From positions 43,520,055 through 43,584,054 of the forward strand of contig OY978529.1 of the NCBI GenBank assembly GCA_963854835.1: a stretch of DNA of 64,000 bases, given 5' to 3'. The notes under the pieces are model-generated. The model worked only from the letters and a program-made list of their open reading frames with translations. It was not told the DNA's origin and ran no database searches. Shown piece after piece: positions 36,210-48,876 of the stretch. Positions within the stretch are counted from its first letter, which is position 1, and each line of letters opens with the position of its first letter. The DNA is from Megamerina dolium. Its lineage: Eukaryota > Arthropoda > Insecta > Diptera > Megamerinidae. A program made the position numbers and the translations under genes.

Positions 36210-38233
36210 ATGTGGAAGTTTACGCTGGCATCATTTTGCATACTAAATGCAATTTTAGCCGTACTTGGAGATGGGTAAGTTTGTATTGTATTTATTAGAT
36301 AGTAGACAGCGCCGGATTTAGCGTAGGATTTTATATAAAAGATTACTATATTATGCCGTGGTTTAAACAAATCTAAAAAATCTGTAAAATAAATCTAAAG
36401 AAATGTTGTTGTTGTTTGTTTCTAGTTAATTGGTAGACTAAATTTTAAGTTTGGTATTTCGAAAACAAATAATAAAACTCAAAAATTAATTTTTATTCAT
36501 AAGAAAAAAAAAATTTATTTCATAGAGTAAAAAATATGATTCAAACAATAATTTTTCTTAAAAATCAAAAAAATTAAAATTCATAAATAATCAATATGAA
36601 CTTTTTCGCTTCAAATTAAACAGTAAAATAAAAATGTTTGTTGTTTCCAATAGAGGCTTCTACCAGTGTAATTTTTTTTTTCTTCTTCACGCTTATTTCA
36701 ACACGTGAGCGTTCTCTTTTCTCGAAAGGCTCTACCGTGTATGGTTATAACTTGCTCTCAATTATTGTAACTCGCTACACATCGTTTGGAATAAACATTT
36801 AACAGACCAAGTCTACTATTCCATTTGATAACTTATTACCTAATCCTTTTGGAAGTTTTCCTAAAAATAAACGATTTATTAATAAAAAATAAAAAATTTT
36901 TACTTTGAAGTTTTTTTCATAATATCAAGATTAAAAAACAATATTTTTTTTTTTAATTTGACGTCTTTGAGGTTACCTATATGTAAAGTAACAAACCTGC
37001 TTCAGTAAATTAAAATAAAGAACATTTTTTAAGGAAACTTAAACATTAATGATTTTTATTGCAGTATGAACAATATAATTCATATTTTAAGTATAACGAA
37101 AAATTCAAGGTTTATTCATGTATTTTTTTTCTTCATCATATCAAAAAAAACGTACAAATGATCTACTCATCAGAATTAGTGTATATTTCATAGGAAATTG
37201 GTATTTTTTTTTTGTTGCAGTCAATTTTTACTCACTATCTCTTGTAACTGTAAAATTAAGCCAAAAATATATTGAGTTTACGGGATGGAAAGAGCACCTT
37301 TCTTTTTCTTTTGCTTTGAATTCATCATACCATGAGTTGCGTAACTTCTTTTCTCTCGGTAGGATTTGAAATTGCAAAAGAATAATAACAACAACAAGAG
37401 TCTGAAAAAGTAATGTAATAAATTGCCCCAGCATCAAAAGTACACCAGTATTAATTCACATCTATCCTAATTTTCGAGTAATAAGTAGTAAAAATAAAGA
37501 ATCCTTTTTTCACTTCAAAGTGACAGTCGAGAAATAAGTCACATTTTTCAGGAAAATAGGATAGAAAATAATGGTGAATATAGTCCTTCACAAACAATAA
37601 CATTTTCTTGTATTGTTCCTATGTTTAACATTTTTTTTCAAGTTGATTATCGTGTGGCATATTTGGAAATGACCTGTATTCAAAAAGTTTTGTAACTTTT
37701 CTGTTGGAAGCATGTTTTCGCAGTCTTTTAATATACTTCAGATAAATCAAAAAACAATGTATAGATGATTGCAACTCTAAATTTCTTTAAAACAAAAAGC
37801 AACACATTCATGAACATTCCATTTTTAATTTCTAATTGCTCAAGGGCATCGATTTGATAGAATAAACTACGATGTATAATGTGGGCTTTCTTGAATTCAA
37901 ATCATTTCGTTCTTATCAAGTTTTCATATATACATAGTATACATATGGTATATGAAATTAGAAATTTCATACACAGATACCACAAATAATTTGGATTTAT
38001 TAAAAATCAAATACATATGAATCAACTTAAAAGTTAAAAGCTGAAATATGTACAAATTTTCTGCAAATACATACTGCGTATAGGTTACGACAATCGAATT
38101 TGAGTCCGATTGAAGGTCGGATTGGAAATTGATATAATTGATATAAATTTCACCTGCTATTTCTGAAACTTTTATTATATTAAAAAATTACCTTACAGTC
38201 GGCTGGGGCCGACCAAATTACACCCTGTATATA

Positions 38234-38276
<43 letters not shown>

Positions 38277-38301
38277 GGTGTAATTTATATAATACATATA
38301 T

Positions 38302-38371
<70 letters not shown>

Positions 38372-38400
38372 GTATATGTGTATATATATATGTGTATATA

Positions 38401-38464
<64 letters not shown>

Positions 38465-41400
38465 TTGCTCGAATATCCGTCTTTTTCTTTTATTTCCACT
38501 AGTTTGTATGGGAGCTACAGTAAGAAGTAGGCGTGGCTCACCAGTTTATTGAGGAACAATTTTTGCATATGATACTAATCTACACCCGAAATATGGTTGA
38601 CTTTGACGAAGTATTTTGTAAGTTATGGGAGTTTTAAAGGGTATAATTTAAAGGTGGTTTTTAAGATAATTCCGAGGCTTAGTATAGGAGCTATATAAAA
38701 GTGGGCGTGGGTTGCCTCTTTCTTCTAAATCTTTTTGACTTTGCAATATTAATTCACACTTTAAATTTGAGTGCGCTACGCTGAATAGTTTATAAGTTAA
38801 AGCGGTTTAAATTTTTTTTTTTTCAATTTTCGCAATTTTGCATGGTAGCACTATTAAGAAATGGGCGTGGCATGCTAGTTTCATGGCATTTTATTTCCGG
38901 CAACGATATTAATCCATGTGTCAATTATGGTTTTGCTAGACAGAAGATTACAGAAGTTACAGCCAGTTCAATTTTAAAGAAATTCATATGGGGGCTACTA
39001 TAAATAGTGGGCGTGGCGAGTTCATTTCATGTAAGTCTAGTTGCTCTTACAATGTTAATCCACAACTTAAATCTGTTCTTCTACACTAAATAGTTTATAA
39101 GTTGTGGGGCTTAAAAGTTATCGTTTAATTCCCTCGACTTTGTATGGGAACCCCAATAAGAAGTGGGCTTGGCACGCTGGTTTTTGGCCATATTATTTCC
39201 GACTATCATGTTAATCTAAGTGTTAATTATGGTATTTCTAGACAGAAGATTGCAGAAGTTACTACTGTTTCAATTTAAAAGAAGTACAGACACTTTGTAT
39301 GGGAGCTACTATAAACAGTGAGCGTGACTGGCATATTTTTGGCAGAATTATGTAAAATTATAACATAATTCTTTGTGCCTAATATTGTTATCCTATATGG
39401 TATATTAAGTGAATTGTAGCAAGTTGAAAATTTTGAAAATTCCGAGGTTGGTCGCTTTGAATGCTCGGTGTATGCGTGGAAGTTGGCCGATTATGCCCAA
39501 TATCAATCCCCTCCATACCCTTGGTTCAACCAAATCTGATGTTTCTGCCACTAGTTGGCGTACACATGGCATTGGTCGACACATTAAACTGGCGGCTTCA
39601 TACGTCAAGGCACTACTAACTGTTTCAGCATATGTATTCCTTGGTGACATGACTAGGACACGCTCTGTCTTTCCATCACGTATGCCATCCATGAATTCCT
39701 CTATTTTTATTTTTTCGACGAGCTCTTCCGAATTACCGAAAAACGCTAGATGACTTAAGCGCTCAATATCGGAAGTGAATTCCTGAAGGCTCTTATTACT
39801 CCGTCATTAATTTCCATATTTGCGCTGGAGTGTCTCCATCAGTGATTGATAGCTACCACGATCTTTCTCTGGAACCATTTGTAACACTTCCGAAGCATTG
39901 CCTTTTAATGCGACTATTAAAGCAGCGGTCTTGTCACTATCATCCCATTGATTCTTCTAAGCTGTTGTCTCTATTTAAAGCTTGAAGATATTGAATGCCG
40001 TGCTTACGTCAAATGTTGGTGGCTTTAGTTTGATTGTACTTGAATTTCTAATCACTGATGTGGATAGTCCATTTATTTTTAGTTGATTGAGTTCGTGCTG
40101 TAATTTCTCGAACTGATCTTCCAATTCATCTACATGTGCCTTCAGATCCGTGACTTTTTCATTAATGATTCCGGAAATTTCATCTACATGTTCTTTTAGT
40201 TCGGCAACTTTCTCATTAATAGCCCCAGAAATTTCTTAAAGCTTATAGTTAATTGTCTTCTGGAATTCTCCAATTTAATTTTCTTGGCGAGACGAACCTT
40301 CTTAAATTTCCATACGCAATTCAGTCGAATGTTCTTGAAGCTTGGAGTCAATGAGAGACGCATTTCCTTGATTTTCTGTACGCAATTCACTAATGACGCC
40401 CTCTTGGCGAGACGAACTTTCTTGTAGCTGTTGTTTCTGCTGTTGCATCATGGATTTCATGAATTCCATGACTTGACCATTCGAATCTATCTTTCTCTCT
40501 TCCTCAGCGTGCACGACTGCATGTATCTCGGCTTCCTCAAAAAACTAATTCTTCTACATTAATACCCTTAGCCTCCATGGCTTGCCTTAGCCTCACCAGC
40601 AGTTCTGCTTTTGTACCTGATGACGATAGATTCATCTCTGACAACTTTTTTTTCAGTTGGTCCACTTTTAGTTGATCAATTTTCACCACCTTTACAGAAT
40701 CCTACTTTTGACACCAATTGTTACGTTTTTATTTTGTGAACATGTAATTCTATTTGAATCAACCTTGTTCGATCACTGGATTCTGTTAATAATAATTGCA
40801 ACACTTATTTTGTACAATTATATACAGAACAATTTATTTAATCAACTCTGTTTACAATCAACTATTTACAATAACTCTTTTAATGTACCTGCAGCTTTTG
40901 CATCTGATACTGTATAGATGTTTGCGCAATCACGTTCGGGATTTGATTGATTTGTATTTGTCAACATTTGTATGTGGCAACACTCCAGAATCTTTCTTTA
41001 TCGTAGTCGAAATTCATCTTTTTCTTTCTCGTTGGCGTGTTTTGGTTATCGCCTATTTCTTTTTGTTAACGTTCGTTTCGTTGCTGCCAATATTCATGTC
41101 ACTCACAATAGTGACATTCACAATAGTGATGAGTAACCAACCATCGATACTCGTTACTATATATTTTTCTATATCTCCGGAGGTTCCTTCAAGTGGTTAC
41201 AAACATCTGACCGAAATGAATATACCTTGCATATACGATGTCCGTCAGTCCGTTCGTCCGTCTGTCGTTAACCTGGCTGGTTCGCACGATAACTTGAGCA
41301 AATATTGAGCTATTATGATGAAATTTGGCATAAGTAACCTATGATCCAAGGGTACTGACGGGATTGATATTGAGCATGATCGGTCAATAGCCAAGCCCAC

Positions 41401-44400
41401 ACCAAGCATTCAAAGCGACTAACCTCGGAGTTTTCAAAATGTTTAACTTGCTATAACTTACTTAATATACCATTTGAGACAACAATATTTAACACATAGT
41501 GTTATATTTCACTAATACATAACCTTGACAAAAATGGGCCAGCCACGCCTACTTTTTATTGTAGCTCCCATACAAAGTGTCTTTACTTCTTTTGAATTGA
41601 AACAACTGTAACTTCTGTAATCCTCCGGCTAGAATAACCATAATTAACACTTAAATTAACATGATAGTCGGAAATAATATGGCCAAAAACCAGCGTGGAA
41701 CGCCCACTTCTTATTGGGGCTCCCATACAAAGTCGAGGGAATTAAACAATAACTTTTAAGCCCCACAACTTATAAACTATTTAGCGTTGAAGAACGACAT
41801 TTAAGTTGTGGATTAGCATTGTAAGAGCAACTAGACTTACATGAAATGAACTCGCCACGCCCACTATTTATAGTAGCCCCCATACATAATGAATGAATTT
41901 CTTTTAAATTGAAATAGCTGTAACTTCTGCAACCTACTGTCTAGAAAAACAATAATTGGCACTTAGATTAATATGGTAGTCGGAAATAATCTGGCAAAAA
42001 AAGCAATATGCCACGCCCACTCCTTAATGGGGCTACCTTACAAAGTTGCGAAAATTGAAAAAAAAAATTTTAGCCGCTATAACTTACGAACTATTCAGCG
42101 TAGGACAACCAAAATTAAGGTGTGGATAAATATTGTATATATAACTAGATTTATAAGAATAGAGCAAGCCAAGCCTACAACTAAGCCTTGGAATTATCTT
42201 AAATACCCCTTAAAACAACCATAACTTACAAAATACTTCGTCAAATTCAACCATATTTTAGGTGTAGATTAGTATTATAAGCCAAATTGTACCTCAAAAC
42301 ACTGATTAGCCACGCCTACTTCTTAATGTAGCAACCATACAAAATACTGAAAAGAAAAAAAAAAAGATAGATATCCGAGCAAACTTAATATATATATACC
42401 TAAATATGTAAGGTAATTTTTCTTATTCCTAAAATCACCTTCTTTCTTTTTAAAAAATCCTAAACAAATTTCAACTTAGATAATGTTTACATTTTCAGAA
42501 AATACACAGTAGTTGGGCCTGGTACATTACATTCTGACCGAAAATATAATGTGGCCGTAGGTGTTTATCTAACTAAAGGACCATGTCAACTGAAAATCGG
42601 TATCACTGGGCCATCATATAATGAGACAAAAACGGTTAATCTGCAAGGAGATGAAATTAAAAATGTCGAATTTGATGTACCTGTATTGGAGGAAGGCGTA
42701 TACAATCTAACTGCAGAAGGCGTGTCGGGCATTTCTTTCAAAAACACCACCCAACTGAATTATGAAGATTTTAAACCATACACCCAGATTCAAACCGACA
42801 AAGGAGCTTACAAACCGGGTGATGTAATCAACTTCCGTGTGTTGTTCCTGGATGAAAATTTGAGACCAGCTAAACCACCAGCAGATACTATAATTTATTT
42901 CGAGGTATTCTACATGTTTATGCTGGTTTATCGGAGTTTTTTTTTCAATATTGATTCATTAAATACATATGTTAGGATGGGAAAAGTAATCGCATCAAAG
43001 AAATTAAAAATATTGAAGTCATCAAAGGTGTTTACACCGGTAACTTCAAGCTTTCTGAATATCCAGTTTTGGGAGATTGGATAATTGCAGTGAATACGGG
43101 TGAAGGATACCCGTCCTCAGTATACTTTGAAGTTTCTAAATATGTTTTGCCAAAATATATTGTCAAAGTAGAGGCTACCGAAAAAGTATCTGTCAAAGAT
43201 GGTGATATGCAAGTTGTAGTTAGATCAAAGTAAGCTATATTAAATATAAATACACATACTTCGAAATTCTATATTTGCACATATATTATAGCTATACTTA
43301 TGGAGAACCAGTAAACGGCAAGGTTACGCTTCTTCTTGGATTAAATACTCATTCCATTCACTTTTTTGATTCAAATGAACAAAAAGTTGCGCAACCCGAA
43401 CCACCCCTTCTAATTAAAACGACGAATATGGTTAATGGCAAGGCTAAATTCGATCTAAATGTAAGGGAATATGAATCCTACTTGGTACATAAAACCTATC
43501 CGTATTATCTATCAATTACGGCTACTGTTGAAGAGAATTTTACTGGTGTTAAGCTTAATAGTACTACCGGAGCTATGTTATACCCATACCGTTATGCTAT
43601 GAGGTGTGCCAGCGAACAGATCTGTTACCAGTTCCACCCGAATAAGGAATCAAATCTGACAATTCACATTTCACACGTTGACGGAACAAGCTTAAAAGAT
43701 ACTAAGTCAACAGTAAAACTGATATACACTGAGGACCTTACAAAATATTGGGGTTATGATGAAAATAAGGAAGCCAAAAATGAAAACAAAGAGTTCGTAT
43801 TTGAGAGTCACATGAACGAAACGGGAATGGCAGATTTCAAAGTTTCACTGCCCGAATTAACAGATTATGAAAATTATACGCACGCCTACAAAATGCGAGT
43901 AGAATACGCTGACGAAGTTATGAATTTGAGTCAAGTAAGGCAATTTAGAAAACCGAAATATTTGGATAATATAGAAACACCGAAGGAGCCAACAAATTAT
44001 TTTAGAGCAAATGTTCAATACGAAAATAAAGAGTATACGTAAGTGTTTTCACAAAATAGTAAAAGAGTTATTTACAGTTCACTCACGATATGGTACATAT
44101 TTATAGATACAAATTGGGCAATGAAGCTACAGTCACGCTAAATTCAAGTGAACCCATACCATATTTTGTATATGTTTTAGTAGGACGTGGTAATATATTG
44201 CATACTGAACGTATTAATTTGCCAGATCAGCCAAAAGTGTACAACTTTACGTTCACAACAACATTTGCGATGGCACCTTCAGGTCGAATCTATTTCCAAT
44301 ATATAGATCAGTTCGGCGAATTACATTTCGCTGAGACACACTTCAATGTAAAGATGGAGTTACAAAACCAGGTACTAAACAGAGTATATTTTCAAATTTG

Positions 44401-47400
44401 TTTTATCAACTATTTATGGTTTTTTTAACTCTAGATCGAAATCACATCTACGGATAAGGTAAAGCCCGGTGAGGAAGTTGCACTTCATATTAAAACTGCA
44501 CCAAACTCCTTTGTGGGACTATCAGCAGTAGACCAAAGTGTTTTGCTTTTCAAACAAAACAACGAGATAGAGGAAGATAGCTTTAAATGGAAGCTAGGCT
44601 TATATTCTACATATACTCGTAGGCATGGAGGTTTTTCACCATATCCAGGAGAAGTAGCTGGGCTAGTTACGTTGACCAATGCCGATTATTTGTACAATAA
44701 GACTTGGCCGGATTCAAAATGTATGTTCTATCTCTTATATTAATTAGCCAGATTTCGTGTAATATTATTCTATATTCAGTGATCTCACTTTCTCACACTA
44801 CTCGAATTGAACAACAACCGATCAGAGGACCTCTTGCATCAGGGGGATTAGGTCATTCTTCTTCATTTGGTTATATTGGTGTGAAAAAAAGTGCCATTGC
44901 GGTTAGAAAAGATTTCTCTGAGACATGGATTTTCGACAATATCAACAAGTAAATAATATTTTTTAGCATCTTCATGGTACAGAATATCACTTAAAATTTC
45001 ATTTGTAAAATTAGCACTGAAACGGAAGAATTTACCTGGTCAAAGGTAATTCCAGATACTATAACTTCATGGGTATTGAGCGGATTCTCTGTAAATGATG
45101 AAAAAGGACTTGGGGTTACAAAAGAGGCCACAAAGATTAAGACTTTTCAACCATTCTTCATTTCAATTAGATTGCCGTACTCAGTGAAGAGAGGTTGTTC
45201 ATTTTCCTACTTAATGTCAAATATAAGGACATTTTAATTTTCTCTTCTTCTTCTTCTTCCAGGTGAGGTTATTAATGTACCCGCTTTGGTGTTCAACTAC
45301 TTGGACAAAGACCTTGACGTGGAAGTTGTCCTGGATAATACTGATAATGAATATGAATTCACTAATGTTACCAATGAAATTATAAATGAGCCAAAACGAT
45401 CGAAAACTATTCGCGTGGCCTCAAATTCAGCAACGGGAGTTTCATTTATGATACGGCCTAAAATTATTGGAAACATCATGTTGAAATTCACTGCAATTTC
45501 TCCCATTGCTGGAGATGCAATTCATAAAACATTAAAAGTCGTTGCGGAAGGCGTTACCGAATACGCTAATCGCGCATATTTAGTTAATCTAAAAGATTCG
45601 TCTGAATTTAAAGAATCATTTGAGTTAAAATTGCCAAATCAAATTGTTCCTCATTCACAACATGTCGAGTTTGCAGTTGTTGGTGATTTACTAGGTCCCG
45701 TCCTGCTTAACATAGAAAATTTAATACGGATGCCTACAGGCTGTGGAGAACAGACTACGTCACAACTGGTGTTTAATTATGTGGTATTGGAATATTTAAA
45801 GGTACGTTCGTTTCTAGTCTTCTCCGTGTGTATTTAATCAATTCGAAATTTTTACAGAATACCAATAATTTTAAACCGGCAATTGAAATGAAAATCAAAC
45901 ATAATTTAGAAACTGGTTACCAAAATATTCTTAACTATCGTCACGATGATGGTGCTTTCAGATCATTTGGGCCATCCACAAAAGAGGATAAACCTATTAA
46001 CGGCTCCACTTGGTTAACTGCATATATTGTACGTAACCTTCAGAAATCGAAAAAATATGTGGACATCAATGACAAAATACTGGAGGAAGGGCTAAGTTAT
46101 TTAGCAAATAGTCAAGCAGAAAATGGTTCTTTCATTGAGAAGGGAGACTACTTTTATTCATCGCAGAAGGATCATATCGTATTAACTGCCAATGTTTTGT
46201 TGGCATTCTTGGAAAATAAGGTATGTATGGATCCTTAACTAAATAAACTTATAAATTTGTATCGCTTTCGTAATCGGCAGCAGAAAATCAAATTTTTATC
46301 ATAATTTTGGATTTTTTATGTTCTCTTTCCACAGACCCTTTCTGCAAAGTATCAAACCAATATTGATAATGGTTTCAAATACATTTTGGAAAACATCGAG
46401 AAAGCTGAAAATGTATATGTAAAGGTATTGGCTGCTTATACTCTCCACATAGCAGAGCATCCGTCGTCCAAAGACATCATCTCAAGCCTAAAAGGTTTGG
46501 CTAAAACCGAGGATGATCGTATGTGGTGGTCAAAAACTGAAAATAAACGGGATGTGTGGTGGCGCTGGGCATATAGCAATGATGTAGAAACTACTTCATA
46601 CATGCTATTACTTTTATTAGACAACCCATCGGAGACAACGGATAGTGTTTTGCCAATTATAAGATGGTTGGTGGCACAACGTAATAGTTATGGTGGATTT
46701 AGCTCAACACAAGATACAGTCGTTGGTCTACAAGCTTTAACTAAATTTGTGCAGAAATCTGGATACGAAGCTGCCGATATGGAGATTAATGTGATTTCGA
46801 AAACAGGCGATAAAATACACCAGGAAACTATTACCACGAATAACGATAACGCTTTACTTATGCAAAGCGTTGAGGTGAGAAGAAATGCCAAACCCACTCG
46901 TACTCGTATATCGTTAAATAAATAAATATCATATATACATATTTATTGTTACAGCTCCCGGCAAAAACAACCGCTATCGATTTTCACACCAAAGGCAAAG
47001 GTGCAGCTTTAGTACAGATCTCTTATCAATACAATGTGATCGAAAGCGAAGAGAAACCGACATTTACCATTAAATCTATTGTAAATAAGGATGTGCCGCC
47101 TTTCAAATTAGATCTAATTGTCTGTGTAGATTATGCCGGTGCAAATGAGGCTTCCAATATGGCCGTATTGGAGGTATCCATGCCATCAGGATATATTGTG
47201 GATACAGATAATTTTGAAAATATATTGAGTGTGAACAGAGTCCGAGTAAGTTAAATGAATTACTTCATAGATTCCCACAATTGACACTATTTCTATTTAA
47301 TTTAGCATGTCGAAACCAAGAATTCTGAATCCGTTCTAGTCATCTATTTTGAAAGCCTGCATAAAAACGAAAAGCAATGTTTGCCAGTAGAGGCGTTCAA

Positions 47401-47563
47401 ATCATTCCCTGTCGCTAAGCAAAAACCAGCTTCCGTTGTTGTATACGATTACTATGATCCAACAAAGAAGGCAACAGATTATTATGAAGTTGAATCAAAA
47501 CTTTGTGACTTGTGTGACTATGATGAGGATAAAGACTGCAAAAAGCATTGCGAACAGATATAA
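36210..47563 (+). CDS. Tep: TEP copy C, intact thioester-containing complement-like protein, 1453 aa
   Basis: Exons: 36210-36274, 42499-42904, 42976-43229, 43292-44038, 44107-44371, 44435-44720, 44780-44948, 45015-45193, 45263-45801, 45858-46220, 46335-46874, 46955-47245, 47306-47563, all GT-AG. Exon lengths equal those of copy B except exon 7 (169 against 130 nt). The total of 4362 nt gives 1453 codons plus TAA. GCGEQ is at 45739-45753 (residues 950-954). The signal peptide is identical to copy B. Exon 8 differs slightly ([11 protein letters not shown]). Exons 9-13 and their introns are nearly base-identical to B. The role is as for copy B: secreted, thioester-mediated binding to microbes or proteases. 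AATAAA is at 47607-47612. Intron 1 is 6.2 kb and holds a compound X/LTR insertion. Confidence 0.93.
36275..38189. other. TEP C intron 1, shared part
   Basis: Aligns with 22256-24210 of unit B with small indels. It carries the antisense frame at 37228-37437, similar to 23306-23500. No other gene seen. Confidence 0.5.
38190..39524 (+). mobile_element. Repeat family X, copy 3, broken by LTR element
   Basis: Starts CCTTACAGTCGGCTGGGGCC after AAAAAAT, and carries long (TA)n arrays and several GTGGGCGTGG modules. It stops abruptly at ACCCTTGG, where retrotransposon sequence begins. A short tail of the same orientation (CTCCGGAGG...ATGAATATACC) reappears at 41158-41234. Confidence 0.8.
38228..38461. 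repeat. (TA)n / (TATG)n microsatellite block inside X copy 3
   Basis: Several TA arrays broken by TATACATATA and TGTATATG. A second ATACAGGGTGTAATT copy at 38270 suggests a local duplication of the element end. Confidence 0.85.
39525..41157 (-). mobile_element. LTR-retrotransposon fragment: LTR, PBS and broken gag
   Basis: Minus strand. The LTR is about 41157-40719 (ends in CGTAACA); then a primer-binding-like TGGTGTCAAAAGTAGGAT at 40716-40699, close to the tRNA-Leu type; then gag. Gag begins with a SAP-like stretch ([28 protein letters not shown]), then a glutamine-rich coiled coil (40514-40302), then the capsid region ([68 protein letters not shown]). Stops and frameshifts interrupt it and pol is absent. 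The type is that of Ty3/gypsy-like insect elements. Confidence 0.78.
41158..42414 (-). mobile_element. Repeat family X, copy 4, in inverted junction with copy 3
   Basis: After the short plus-oriented tail (41158-41234), the sequence switches to minus orientation at ACGATGTCCGTCAGTCCG and runs through about seven CCACGCC modules to CTAAATATGTAAGG. The outer end (AATTTTTCTTATTCC) is normal TEP intron, 85 bp before exon 2. Confidence 0.75.
44780..44948 (+). other. Hypervariable bait exon of TEP copy C
   Basis: 169 nt. The variable part includes [20 protein letters not shown], rich in Gly and Ser; the end [19 protein letters not shown] is identical to copy B. Confidence 0.85.
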
Positions 47564-48745
47564 GGAGCCTCTTCATACATGTAATATTTTTCATTCAAGA
47601 AATGTTAATAAATGTGAATAACTAATGCATACGTGCTCAAGTTGACTATTTCTTATTAAATGTAGCACTTGCATTAGTTTGTACCTTGTTCAATTGTTAG
47701 CGCGTTTTGCTTCTGATCTATAGCTCATGGGTTCAATTTCGGGCAGAATCAGAATTTTCATATCGAACAGATTTTTATTGCATCAGTCGGCAAACAATTA
47801 GCAATTCTTCCTACAATAACATGACATGAAATCACTTCTAAAAGAATTCTGAGACAAAGCTAATATAAGTTGGTACCTTTATCTGGAGTATATAAATCGT
47901 CCAGTTTGTATGACAAAGCGTATGTAATTTATAGTTATGTCATTTTAAAGAAAAAGCAGAGTTCCATTGCAAAGGATAACTTTGGAGTTGAGTTATAGTA
48001 CAATATCTTTAACAAAGTACGGCATTTACAGAGAGGAATTTTTATGCTCTCGTTTTAAAATAAGTGTATAGAAGTAAGATTTTTGAAATCTACAATCTTC
48101 TTCATTATTATTAATTTTATCCTAACTGTATCAACTTGTAAATATTTTTATTGTATATTATAACAATAATTAAAATATTTGTTAAAGGACGTTGTTTTGC
48201 TTTAAAAAATAAAAAACTTGTACTCAACCAGGGAGTTAATAATTTTGACACTCCTCTTATATTTATATTTCGACACATAGTCATTTTGATGCTACCTAAA
48301 CTTGTTTTGGCATATCCAGTGCATGACAGATGAACATTTTAATGCGAATTTTAATTCGAATTTGTTACCAAATTGTTTACCGCGTTACATTGGTAACCGG
48401 ATGTAAGGGAGATCACACAAAAAAAAAAACAGAGTTTCCCAATGCGAAGATAAGAATGCGGGATACAAAATCTTGTGTAGAGTGTAATTTCACTTTTTTT
48501 ATTACAAATGCGAATCCCGGTATTTCATGTACAAAAATTCATATTGTACATACACATCACAATCAACCATGAATGCTTACCACTCTACGATAAGTTAATT
48601 TTTTAAACAATATTATTCTAAGTAAGATAAGCTCAACTCCTCTAAGCTTAAATACAATATTATATAGTTGTTTTACACACAAGCATACTCGTATGTTAAC
48701 AAATTATAACAGAATTTGTACAGAAATATGTATACCTAAAAAAGA

Positions 48746-48783
48746 GTAATCAGTTAAGTATTGGCTGCGATCGCCGGTGGTAC
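48746..48783 (+). promoter_or_regulatory. Putative core promoter of TEP copy D (Inr)
   Basis: TCAGTT with A+1 at 48752, 60 bp before the ATG. Confidence 0.4.
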
Positions 48784-48876
48784 TTATCGTATGTGTATAT
48801 TCTCGATTGAAATGTGGAAGTATACGATAGCATCATTTTGCATACTAAACGTAATTTTAGCCGTACTTGGAGAAGG

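Larger units (their letters stand above)
34281..47612 (+). repeat. TEP tandem unit 2 (spacer plus copy C), about 13.3 kb
   Basis: Same order as unit 1. The spacer 34290-36209 aligns with 18960-22190 but lacks X copy 1, giving its empty site at 35491-35507. A decayed SINE lies at about 34360-34590. Confidence 0.85.

Noticed and set aside
38218..38552. Open frames of 60-93 codons over TA-rich DNA
   Set aside because: They encode only Tyr-Ile and similar repeats from (TA)n arrays.
40672..41308. Plus-strand frames of 81 and 170 codons
   Set aside because: They overlap the LTR of the minus-strand retrotransposon and the X tail; no family content.
44704..44952. Open frame running from intron 6 into exon 7 of TEP C as a separate protein
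   Set aside because: The start lies within the exon-6 end and intron; only the part after the AG at 44779 is exon.
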